NCBI RefSeq assembly: GCF_038502225.1
Contig: NC_091352.1
Span: 22,197,216 to 22,261,215 of the forward strand
Length of the DNA: 64,000 nucleotides
DNA from: Cherax quadricarinatus
Lineage: Eukaryota > Arthropoda > Malacostraca > Decapoda > Parastacidae
Reading direction: 5' to 3'
Each line of letters starts with the position of its first letter. Positions within the stretch are counted from its first letter, which is position 1. Position numbers and translations under genes: made by a program. Of the stretch, positions 42,541 to 52,731 are shown in pieces. The notes beneath the pieces are model-generated. The model was not told the origin of the DNA. It saw only the letters and a list, made by a program, of their open reading frames with translations, and searched no databases.

Positions 42541-42797
42541 GTAGATAGTCTTAATGACCCTCGTGTAGTAGATAGTCTTTTTAGTATGATAATAAGATGT
42601 TATCTTCATTATAGAATAATAAAATATTATAACCTTTATATTATAATAATAAGGTAAAAGGACCCCAATGGAAATAAGTCACACTGTCTGACTTTTTTGG
42701 GTTATCCTAGGTTCTCTACACATATGCTGCTATGTATGATAATTCTATGTAACTGTATTGTGTATACCTGAATAAATTTACTTACTTACTTACTTAC
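42541..42797 (+). mobile_element. SINE-like insertion with (TTAC)n tail in ORF2
   Basis: Interrupts the endonuclease between 'SSSTALDL' and 'WSVLPDL'. It ends 'aataaatttacttacttact'. The core 'aaggaccccaatggaaataa' and 'gggttatcctaggt' is shared with the tRNA-headed SINE at 53912-54208. No tRNA head is visible here; its left part is AT-rich. Removing it joins the ORF in frame without an obvious target duplication. Confidence 0.72.
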
Positions 42798-43760
42798 ACT
42801 TGGTCTGTTCTCCCGGACTTACATGACAGTGATCATTTCCCAATCATTCTTACTTCCCCTTCATATTCGCCACCTCTTCGCACCCCACGCTGGCAATTTA
42901 ATCAGGCAAATTGGAACCTTTACTCACACCTAACTGTTTTTAAAGAGGTTCCTTCTTCGTCCTCCATCGATGAGCTTTTACACCTCTTCTCGTCCTCCGT
43001 TTTCACCGCAGCTTCTCAATCTATACCCCAAACTTCGGGCAGGCATTCTCAGAAATGCGTGCCTTGGTGGTCTCCTGCTTGTGCTCGTGCAGTACGTTTG
43101 AAACGCGCTGCATGGGGCAGGTACCGGTACAATAGAACCACAGAGCGACTCCTTGATATTAAACAGAAGCGTGCGATCGCTCGCCGTGTCATCCGTGACG
43201 CTAAACGCACTTGCTGGCGAGATTATGTCTCCACCATCACCTCTGCTTCTCTATGAGTGCAGTCTGGAAAAAAGTACGAAAACTGAGTGGTAAATATTCT
43301 CCTGACCCGGCTCCTGTTCTGCGGGTTGCCGGTGTTGATATAGCAAACCCACTAGATGTTGCCAATGAAATTGGCAATCATCTGGTCCGTATTTCTCAGG
43401 GACTCCGTCTATGCCCCTCATTTCTTTCCTCAAAGTCTGCCAGAGAGTTAGCACCCTTGGACTTTTCTTCTCTCAGAGAAGAACAGTATAATGTGCCTTT
43501 TACACTTCAAGAACACTAGGGGGAAACACTCTCAGCTTGTCGATCATCGGCAGCTGGGCCCGACGACATTCATATTCGTATGCTACAACATTTACATCAG
43601 TCAGCCCTTGCAGTCGTATTACGCCTTTACAATCTTATTTGGTCACAAGTAGTTCTTCCACAGCTGTGGAAATCCGCCATTGTTCTCCCTTTCCGCAAAC
43701 CAGGCACTACGGGACATGAAACCTCCCACTATCGTCCCATTGCTCTTACCAGTGCAGTTT

Positions 43761-44032
43761 GAACATTAAAATGGTATAAAATACCGACAGGTTGTTAGGT
43801 AAGACACATATGCAACAGTTAGGTATCTTTATTGTTTCATTCTATGGAACAATGCTTTCCAGACTAAGGGACTGACCACCTCAAAACTTTAAGGGTGATG
43901 GACTGATTACATCGTCTTCAAGTATCTTCTGCTTCTATCAACTTTTCTGTACTCGACTGAAGAAGCCTACTGTGTAGGCGAAACGTTTCAAAATAAAGAT
44001 ACCTAACTGTTGCATATGTGTCTTACCTAACA
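43761..44032. mobile_element. 272-bp palindromic hammerhead-like element in ORF2, 13-bp TSD
   Basis: accagtgcagttt at 43748-43760 and 44033-44045 brackets the insertion; excising one copy rejoins the RT phrase 'HYRPIALTSAV' to 'SKVMERLVNRRL' in frame. The ends are inverted: 'gttgttaggtaagacacata' at about 43792 faces the complement near 44009-44030. Only the right part carries the motif (H9). The centre (43850-43945) is unpaired and non-coding. Confidence 0.9.
43955..43989 (+). ncRNA. Hammerhead-like motif, copy H9
   Basis: Core CTGAAGA (43957-43963, fits CUGANGA) plus one A. Helix II GCCTAC (43965-43970), TGT loop, GTAGGC (43974-43979): six pairs. GAAA at 43980-43983, C-G step, GTT. Outer helix GA/TC, two pairs. 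Followed by AATAAAGATACC. Relative to H7 the helix has an extra T-A pair. Confidence 0.68.
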
Positions 44033-46392
44033 ACCAGTGCAGTTTCCAAAGTAATGGAACGTCTAGTAAATAGACGTTTAGTGTGGTATTTAAAGACACA
44101 CAACAGTCTCTCCACTCGTCAATATGGCTTTCGTAAGGGACGTTCTACCATAGACCCTTTACTGCGCTTGGATACGTATGTTCGTAATGCCTTTGCGAAT
44201 AACCACTCAGTTATTGCCATATTTTTTGACCTTGAGAAGGCATATGACACAACTTGGAAGTATAATATTTTAGCCCAAGCCCACTCCTTAGGCCTTCGAG
44301 GCAATCTACCATCCTTCCTTAAGAACTTTTTAACTGACAGGCATTTCCGTGTTCGGGTTAATAATGTGCTCTCCCCGGACTTTATCCAAGCTGAAGGTGT
44401 CCCCCAGGGATGTGTTCTGAGCACAACACTTTTTCTCCTTGCTATTAATGATTTGGCCTCTAGTCTTCCATCAAATATTTGGTCATCACTCTATGTTGAT
44501 GACTTTGCTATTGCCTGTGCAGGTGCTGACTCTCACCTCCTTACAGTTTCTCTCCAACATGCAGTCGACCGTGTTTCCAATTGGGCCACCACACATGGGT
44601 TTAAATTTTCCAGCACTAAAACCCACCAAATCACTTTCACTAGACGCTCTGTCATCTCCGATCATCCTTTGTACCTCTATGGCTCCCGTATCCCTGAACG
44701 TGATACAGTCAAGTTTCTGGGCCTCCTCTTTGATCGTAGGTTATCCTGGAAACCTCACATTACCTCTCTGAAGGCAACTTGTCACAGCCGGCTGAACCTT
44801 CTTAAAACCCTTGCTCATCTTTCGTGGGGAGCTGATCGTCGAACCCTCCTTCACCTACATTCCACCCTTATTTTATCGAAACTTGATTATGGTGACCAGA
44901 TCTATTCAGCGACATCTCCTGCTACTCTCTCTAGCCTTAACCCCATTCATCACCAAGGATTACGTTTATGCCTTGGTGCTTTTCGCTCTTCCCCTGTCGA
45001 AAGCCTCTATGCAGAAGCGAACGTTCCATCCTTATCTGATCGCCGTGATGCCCATTGCCTGCGCTTCTATGTACGCTCTCATGATCTCCACAATCCTTCC
45101 ATTTATAGAATGGTCACTGATATTAGTAGACATTCTTTATTTGTTCGCCGCCCCTGCTTACTCCGTCCCTTCTCTCTTCGCCTTCATTCGCTCTTGTCTT
45201 CTCTTCAACTACCACCTTTCTATGTACATGTAGCATCTCACTTTTCCCTACCCCCCTGGGAAGTTCCAGCTGTTCAAGTCTGTTCTTTCTCCCTCCCTTG
45301 CTCGAAAGCCCAACTGTCTACGGTCGCTTCCCGCTCTCTTTTTCTTGACCACTTTCACTCTCATTCTCATGCCATTGCTGTGTACACAGCTGGCTCTAAG
45401 TCTTCTGACGGCGTAGGATTAGCAGCAGTGTTTCCGGACAGCGTCGTACAAGGGCATTTACTATCTTCGGCTAGTATTTTTACTGCTGAATTATATGCCA
45501 TCCTTACAGCACTTATCCGTATTGCATCTATGCCTGTGTCATCATTTGTGGTTGTCTCAGATTCCCTTAGTGCTTTACAGGCTATACAAAAATTTGATAC
45601 ACCTCACCCCTTAGTCCTCCGTATCCAACTTTGGCTATGCCGCATCTTTACCAAGCATAAAGATATTGTTTTTTGTTGGGTCCCTGGTCATGTTGACGTA
45701 CAGGGCAATGAACAGGCAGACACTGCTGCGCGGTCAGCAGTACATGACCTACCAGTTTCTTATAGAGGTATTCCATGTACCGACTATTTTGCTGTAATAT
45801 CTTCCCACCTTCACACCCGTTGGCAACAACGTTGGTCTACTATGCTCGGCAACAAACTTCAGTCTATTAAACCGAGTATAGGTTACTGGCCGTCTTCTTA
45901 TCACCAGTGTCGAGGTTGGGAGACTACTCTCTCCCGTCTTCGCATTGGCCATACTCGTCTTACTCATGGATATCTCATGGAGAGGCGTCTTGCTCCTCTC
46001 TGTGAGAATTGCCAAGCTCCATTATCAGTCAGCCACATTCTGTTGGACTGCCCACTTTATCAACGAGCACGCAGAATTTACCTCTGTCGTCGTCTTCGCC
46101 CCGCTGCTCTCTCTTTACCTTCCCTTCTCGCTGATGGACCCGCCTTTCATCTGGACTCTCTCTTTGACTTTCTGACAACGACTGACTTACTTCACAAATT
46201 ATGATACTTTCAGCCCTTTCTACTTCAATCTCTTGCTACCCTCTACCCCCGTACTATCCCCTGCCCCACTGTTTTCTGTAACCTGCTGATCATCCCCCCT
46301 CCCTTCTGCCATCCAATTCCCTTGCTTCCTTCCCTACCCTGCAGCGCTGTATAGCCCTTGTGGCTTAGCGCTTCTTTTTTGATTATAATAAT

Positions 46393-46517
46393 TATATGTT
46401 TTGCATACCTGTTTAATGAAGGATGGATTTTTATATATTTAATATGTTGTTATATGACGTTTTAAATAAAATATAAAAAAAAATTCAATACCTCAACCAA
46501 GCAGTGCCTGATGTCCC
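46393..46517 (+). other. LINE poly-A end and short unassigned flank
   Basis: 46393-46484 is the 3' end of the older Tx1/L1-like LINE (poly-A at 46476-46484). 46485-46517 is flanking DNA that continues at 55590 once gypsy-2 is removed. Confidence 0.6.
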
Positions 46518-47245
46518 TGTTACGCAGAAATGTGGGATTGCTGGGGGCTTGAGCCTGATCTAAGGGCACAGGTAAAAGTTACACACATCTCAAGCCCAAA
46601 CCGGCCACCCCGGGCTATCCCAGTTAAAAACAGAAAGCGCTAAACCAGTATGTGTTACTTCAAGTGGTTGGTTAACAGAGGGTTAGGCAAAAATCCCAAT
46701 TAGGAAAATATATCTATTTAATGACCATAACATAAAAACCTAAATTCTACACGCCCAAATGAAGGTACACACAGCTGGCTGGAGGTTCAGCCACCATTAC
46801 ACTAGGCTTCGTCAGCGTCAGGCCGTCATGACACCACAAACATCATTTCTTACTTCATCACTCATCCCACAGCACCCTGACCATGTCAGAGCCTGGGTTA
46901 ACATACAGGTAAGCCATATGAAAGCCTATGGCTTGAATTGGATAAACAAAATGAGTGTATTATTGCAAACTTAACTTAAAATATACAGCATCTCCGACGC
47001 CAGCTTCTACCGCCATCCTAACGTCACGTGACCTCCTCCCCCACGCTTACTCTGCGTACCCAAACATCCTTGGAAAATAAATCACTAACTCCATTCTTTA
47101 TAATTATAGTTAGAGTACTTTACAGTACCTCCAAAAACACATTATGAATTATAAAATTATTCCTTACAACTACAATATTCATATTATTATGGCACACTTC
47201 CCCACTAATATGTACATACGATGTCATGCAGAACCCTGCATAACA
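46518..47245 (-). repeat. Gypsy-2 3' LTR
   Basis: Paired with 54857-55584. Adjoining polypurine tract (minus strand) at 47246-47260. Confidence 0.92.
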
Positions 47246-47260
47246 CCCCCACCCCCAGAC

Positions 47261-48468
47261 CATAGGTCTCACTCTGCTAGCGGGGTCCCAACGGACACCA
47301 CTAGGCAAAAAAAAAAAAAAAAAAGAAAATAAGCCCCACATTAAGGTCTGAGGCAACTGGCAAAATGATAACTGGGGAATGACCACAATACAATCACGGT
47401 CTTTTGGTACTACAAATATGCAATATTTACAAACTGAGGTACTAGAGTCCAGACATATGAAACTCTTCGAACATAAAAGTGATCAAGTTCTATGTCCATC
47501 GAGCTCACAGTCACACTCATAGACAGCTGTTTTAGGAAAAGGCACCATTACAACACAGCGCTGGCCAGGCACTGGCGTTGATGCATTTTACCTAAATTAC
47601 ATCAAGCAAACTTATAAACATTACATCAAGCAAACTTATAAACAAGCATGTAAACTTTGTACAAAAGTGCCCCTAAGGAATGTCGTTTAATGAACACCAA
47701 ATTTCAGTATGTTGCAGGGCAGACCAAACTGTAGGTGCCACCAAAAAAACTTTTAAACAGTAAGTACATTTTCCAGGAGTTCAAAGAAAAGAAAAACATA
47801 TGTTACATGTTAAATTCTACTGAGAAAACATCACATTTATCACTCCCATCTCACAGCAATCTTTAGTAAACAAAACTGGTTCCCCATGACACACCTCTGC
47901 GAGAATCAGGAGAGCACAGGAGAGGGGAAAATATCAGGCCCCTAAAAACAACGGGTGGATAGGCACATAAATCTTGTTGGTGGGACTGCGGCCGTAAAAC
48001 CCTAGAGTCATCACTGAAGACCCCGAAAAGGTGGACCTCCCAGGCCGCAACCTACATGTCATTCCAAGGACCCTGGAGTCACCCCAGTGGTGATCCAAAA
48101 AGGAAAAATTGAAAAAGAGTCCTGGAGAACCAAAACACCTCGGATCAAAAAACATGACCTAAACAGTGGAGGGCATCACCGCCAGCCCCACATTCACTAA
48201 AACATTAGGTCCAACAGTCCCTATACCAACATAAAACAGAGGCGAGGCATTCCAGCCAACACCTAAAAAAACGTAGCATACCTTACCTAGGCATGGTCTT
48301 TGATGTGTCTATCCCCCTAAATACACACACACTAGGGAATCCTGATACCTCCAGCTCCAGCTCAACCTGCCCTTCTCCTTTGGGTGGCCCAGAGTTCCAT
48401 CTACTCGTCTACCGCAAACCACTGCAAAATAAGAATAGATAAGTGATCTATACACTTCATTATGCATT
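47261..48468 (-). other. Gypsy-2 3' untranslated region
   Basis: Between the RNase H stop and the polypurine tract. No domain in any frame; an A-run lies at 47309-47325. Unusually long 3' UTR for an element of this type. Confidence 0.6.
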
Positions 48469-50040
48469 TTAAACACGAGACAAGGCATCAGCAACCACAT
48501 TCTCCGCTCCCTTCACATAACGAATCACCAGATTAAGAGATTGGAGAAACAAGGCCCACCTCTTAAGTCTCTGATTGTGGTTCCTCATTAAGTGAAGGAA
48601 ACGTAAGGGATTATGGTCACTATACACAGTTATAGCGTGAACTGATTTAGATATGTGCACCTGTATATGTTGCACTGCCAACACTAAAGCAAAAACCTCC
48701 TTTTCTATGGAGGTATAACTTCTTTGGTGCCTGCTACTTTTTGCTGAGAAGCAGCCGAGTGGCATTACTTCTCCTGCTTTACCCTGCAACAAGACTGACC
48801 CAACCTCTGTATCATTTTGCAAAATCCAGGGTGGGTAACTCAGGATTACACATAAAAGATCTTGAGGGTTAATGGCATACAAAAGGTACATGGACAGAGA
48901 TATTAAAGTTACAAATACGGGTGTGTCCTTGGCACACATGGTCGTGGGAAGCAGATGACGCACCCACTGTTCATTCACACAATTTGCATGTAGTTCATAA
49001 AGAGGAGACAAAACCTTATTTTTTAATTGCACCTGGCGGCAGTCAGTGCACGTTTTCAAGGTATCACCTAGTGTGAGACCAGTAAAAAACAACGTCCACC
49101 GACTCTCGCTGGATACAAACACAGTCTCTAGAAATAAACACTTCACTTCCTTCAAGGAACCTATTTCACCCCAGCTTACATCATGCCAGACCTGCTGACA
49201 TTTCACAAATTCGGAAACCTCTACCTCATGGGGTTTAACATGGCCCCATTTTTCAGCATCCCAAAACTCTTTCACTAAGGTGCACCATGGCTGAGCCAAC
49301 ACTTCAACCAGTCTTTCAGAAGATCCAAATCTTCCACAATCTCTTACAATTTTCCTGCTTACATTATCTTTCTCAGGGACTTTATCCATCATCATTTTGA
49401 AGTCACCACACAGTTCCATCATAGCCTTCCCAGGACCCGGTTCCAATGCCAATACCATCTCTCCAGCTTCCAGAATGTGTAGCACCACCTCATAGTCCCA
49501 CGTCATCCTGGGCGGACTGGCAGACTGGTGCACTAGTGCCAACGACCTCATCGTAGCCAAGAATTTTCTGAAACCGAGAAAAAACACCGCTGGGGAAACA
49601 TCACCATCCTCACATAGCATATGACTTAATGATTCCAGAGTGCTTCCCCACACGGTAATGAAAGGGAGGGGAATTCCCTCCTCCCAGTCCTTCTGGTACT
49701 GGGGAAAACAAATATGCATTGCTCTGAGAGACTGGGACAACCATGGAGCTTTTCTTTGACTCCTAGGATGATATACATTGGTAAATTTAATCTCAAGTAG
49801 GCCTCTCAAAACTACATGACATTTCATAAAATATGACTTCTGGGTGATTTGTGCAAAGCCTAAGAGACAAAAATGTTTCACCAGAAATCTCAAAACCACA
49901 CACACAAAATTATTTAGCTCTCCCGTCTTAACACTGAAATGCCATTCCTTCAGAATCTGTAAAAAATACTGACAAAGACACTTTAATAGTTCTGCCGCGT
50001 CCACGTAAGCACAGGTTCTCTTAAAAAGAGTCTTGCTCAT
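48469..50040 (-). pseudogene. Gypsy-2 Pol remnant: integrase piece joined to RNase H, RT missing
   Basis: 523 open codons. Near residues 95-125 'FTNVYHPRSQRKAPWLSQSL' matches the integrase region 'LSTAYHPQSQGALERFHQTL' of gypsy-1, with the E-containing stretch altered. The middle (about 130-395) has no recognisable RT: no YLDD, no 'DLLKGYYQ'. From about 395 RNase H appears: 'GSVLLQGKAGEVMPLGCFSA', 'SYTSIEKEVFALVLAVQHIQ', 'YSDHNPLRFLHLMRNHNQRL', ending VVADALSRV. Integrase-like sequence upstream of RNase H supports the Gmr1-like order. The openness of the middle is odd for a dead gene. Confidence 0.7.
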
Positions 50041-50070
50041 TTGATCAACTCTGCAAAATAAACACTTGGT

Positions 50071-52064
50071 ATTATTATTATAATCAAAAAGAAGCGCTAA
50101 GCCACAAGGGCTATACAGCGCTGCAGGGTAGGGAAGGAAGCAAGGGAATTGGATGGCAGAAGGGAGGGGGGATGATCAGCAGGTTACAGAAAACAGCGGG
50201 GCAGGGGATAGTACGGGGGTAGAGGGTAGCAAGAGATTGAAGTAGAAAGGACTGAAGGTATCAGAATTTGTGAAGTAAGTCAGTCGTTGTCAAAAAGTCA
50301 ATGAGAGAGTCCGGATGAAAGGCGAGTCCATCAGCGAGAAGGGAAGGTAAAGAGAGAGCAGCGGAGCGAAGACGACGACAGAGGTAAATTCTGCGTGCTC
50401 GTTGATAAAGTGGGCAGTCCAACAGAATGTGGCTGACTGATAATGGAGCTTGGCAATTCTCACAGAGAGGAGCAAGACGCCTCTCCATGAGATATCCATG
50501 AGTAAGACGAGTATGGCCAATGCGAAGATGGGAGAGAGTAGTCTCCCAACCTCGACACTGGTGATAAGAAGACGGCCAGTAACCTATGCTCGGTTTAATA
50601 GATTGAAGTTTGTTGCCGAGCATAGTAGACCAACGTTGTTGCCAAAAGGTGTGAAGGTGGGAAGATATTGCAGCAAAATAGTCCGTAAATGGAATACCTC
50701 TATAAGAAACTGGTAGGTCATGTACTGCTGACCGCGCAGCAGTGTCTGCCTGTTCATTGCCCTGTACGTCAACATGACCAGGGACCCAACAAAAAACAAT
50801 ATCTTTATGCTTGGTAAAGATGCGGCGTAGCCAAAGATGGATACGGAGGACTAAGGGGTGAGGAGTATCAAATTTTTGTATAGCCTGTAAAGCACTAAGG
50901 GAGTCTGAGACAACCACAAATGATGACACAGGCATAGATGCAATATGGATAAGTGCTGTAAGGATGGCATATAATTCAGCAGTAAAAATACTAGCCGAAG
51001 ATAGTAAATGCCCTTGTACGACGCTGTCCGGAAACACTGCTGCGAATCCTACACCGTCAGAAGACTTAGAGCCATCTGTGTACACAGCAATGGCATGAGA
51101 ATGAGAGTGAAAGTGGTCAAGAAAAAGAGAGCAGGAAGCGACCGTAGACAGTTGGGCTTTCGAGCAAGGGAGGGAGAAAGAACAGACTCGAACAGCTGGA
51201 ACTTCCCAGGGGGGTAGGGAAAAGTGAGATGCTACATGTACATAAAAAGGTGGTAGTTGAAGAGAAGACAAGAGCGAATGAAGGCGAAGAGAGAAGGGAT
51301 TGAGTAAACAGGGGCACCGAACAAATAAAGAATGTCTACTAATATCAGTGACCATTCTATAAATGGAAGGATTGCGGAGATCATGAGAGCGTACATAGTA
51401 GCGCAGGCAATGGGCATCACGGCGATCGGATAAGGATGGAACGTTCGCTTCTGCATAGAGGCTCTCGACAGGGGAAGAGCGAAAAGCACCAAGGCATAAA
51501 CGTAATCCTTGGTGATGAATGGGGTTAAGGCTAGAGAGAGTAGCAGGAGATGCCGCTGAATAGATCTGGTCACCATAATCAAGTTTCGATAAAATAAGGG
51601 TGGAATGTAGGCGAAGGAGGGTTCGACGATCAGCTCCCCATGAAAGATGAGCAAGGGTTTTAAGAAGGTTCAGCCGGCTGTGACAAGTTGCCTTCAGAGA
51701 GGTAATGTGAGGTTTCCAGGATAACCTACGATCAAAGAGGAGGCCCAGAAACTTGACTGTATCACGTTCAGGGATACGGGAGCCATAGAGGTACAAAGGA
51801 TGATCGGAGATGACAGAGCGTCTAGTGAAAGTGATTTGGTGGGTTTTATTGCTGGAAAATTTAAACCCACGTGTGGTGGGTAAAAGGGCAAAAGGGAGGA
51901 GTGGGGAGGAGAAGGAGGAAAGGAAAAAGGGGAGGATGGGGAGGATGGGATAGGGGAGGGGAGATTGGGGGGTAATTAGGTTCGGTCTGAGGAAGAAGAC
52001 CGATAGGTCAAATTCCTCAGACCAAGAGCCTCTTCACCACGCCAAGGAGCCCCCCTTGAAGAGG
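50071..52064 (-). mobile_element. Internally deleted I-group LINE inside gypsy-2
   Basis: The 5' end (52064, complement of CCTCTTCAAGG) and the 3' end (gattataataat-type at 50071-50085) are both those of the element at 39286-46392. Near 51873-51890, 5' UTR sequence joins directly to the second half of ORF2. The missing part corresponds to about 39450-44590 of the full copy. 'gggcaaaaggg' at the joint is a possible microhomology. No target duplication found. Confidence 0.85.
50261..51796 (-). pseudogene. I-group LINE ORF2 3' half: post-RT region and intact-looking RNase H
   Basis: 511 open codons, starting after the YVDD motif ('YGSRIPERDTVKFLGLLFDR'). RNase H near residue 245: 'AVYTDGSKSSDGVGFAAVFP' keeps the first catalytic Asp that the full-length copy has lost; TAELYA, VSDSLSA and NEQADTA follow. 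The C-terminal Cys/His motif (CENCQAPLSVSHILLDC) is present. It lacks EN and the RT palm, so it cannot retrotranspose by itself. It is very similar to 44671-46204. Confidence 0.85.
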
Positions 52065-52560
52065 TGTTGCCTAGTAGAAGGTCAACTCCTGCAAAAGGTA
52101 CATCTTCTGCAATACCTACAGGTAGGTACCCAGACTGGTACTCAGTCTCTATGCATAACCTGTGCACTGGAGTCCTGACAGGGACTCCAGTTATCCCCTT
52201 AAGAAAAATATCCAATCCGGTGTAGGTGTCATCCGACACTGGCAATACACCCCTGCGGAGCTAGGTGTATGTGCTACAAGTGTCCCTCAAAGACATAACA
52301 CCCGTGACCCTACCTTCATTTTGGTGCAAGGCCACAGTAGACTTACTTGAATAGACCTTCATCTGAGGGTCAAAGACAGCTGGTCTTCTTTGAATACCTT
52401 GGGGCAAGACTGCAATGCAAGCCACATCATGTGTAATCGGTGTATTTACTGGAGAAGCATCTGCCGCAGCCTGGTCCCTAAGCATCTTTCGACAATATGG
52501 CTGCAGGTGGCCCTGTTTATTGCAATATATACAGTGATAAGGTTTAAAGGCCCCCTGCCC
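52065..52560 (-). pseudogene. Gypsy-2 zinc knuckle and protease-region remnant
   Basis: The minus strand near 52555-52500 reads a CCHC knuckle, CIYCNKQGHLQPYC. Downstream frames (52485-52261 and 52245-52065) carry protease-neighbour wording, 'SGYLPVGIAEDVPFAGVDLL' and LLGNTSS, matching 'TGYLTVGISKGFPM' and LLLGNN of gypsy-1. A D-T/S-G triad is not clearly visible. The reading stops at the LINE insertion. Confidence 0.65.
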
Positions 52561-52731
52561 ATTTGACCTGGGTTAGATCCCTTGGTTCTGGGGAACTGAG
52601 CTCGTCCCACCTGTTCCTTGTAGTCCTGAACCTGGGACAGTTGACTTAAAAGCTCCTCGAGTGGATACTGGAAAATTGGGGTTATTAAAACTCTTGCGGT
52701 TATTAGGCTGATAAATGGGTGGCTTAAACTT

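Larger units (their letters stand above)
41952..46204 (+). pseudogene. I-group LINE ORF2: endonuclease, RT and RNase H, multiply disabled
   Basis: Endonuclease: 'MAYLQWNIRGLRGNRGELQM', 'CLQEPK', 'LLLGDFNAHH'. The frame is lost at the 7-G run 42376-42382, then a SINE insertion at 42541-42797, after which 'WSVLPDLHDSDHFPIIL' resumes. Another 1-base loss near 43250 ('TSAS'/'MSAVWKK') and a TAG at 43517-43519 follow. RT: 'AAGPDDIHIRML', 'HYRPIALTSAV' cut by the 43761-44032 insertion, then 'FDLEKAYDTTW', 'AEGVPQGCVLS' and YVDD at about 44490. RNase H near 45385: the expected YTDGS reads YTAGS, so the first catalytic Asp is replaced by Ala; the later acidic residues (TAELYA, VSDSLSA, NEQADTA) remain. 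A Cys/His tail (CENCQ...H.LLDC) ends the frame. RNase H after RT places it in the I group, not jockey. Confidence 0.88.
39286..46392 (+). mobile_element. I-group non-LTR retrotransposon, near full length
   Basis: 5' end CCTCTTCAAGGGGGG at 39286, also found at the 5' end of the minus-strand copy (52064). 5' UTR 39286-40011, ORF1 40012-41916, ORF2 41952-46204, short 3' UTR ending gcgcttcttttttgattataataat. The flanks gttttgtat (before) and gttttgcat (after) could be an imperfect target duplication. It carries two later insertions in ORF2: 42541-42797 (SINE-like) and 43761-44032 (palindromic hammerhead-like). Confidence 0.88.

Noticed and set aside
43792..43850. A second hammerhead-like unit in the left arm of the 43761-44032 element
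   Set aside because: The arm mirrors only the flanking tail; core and hairpin are missing.
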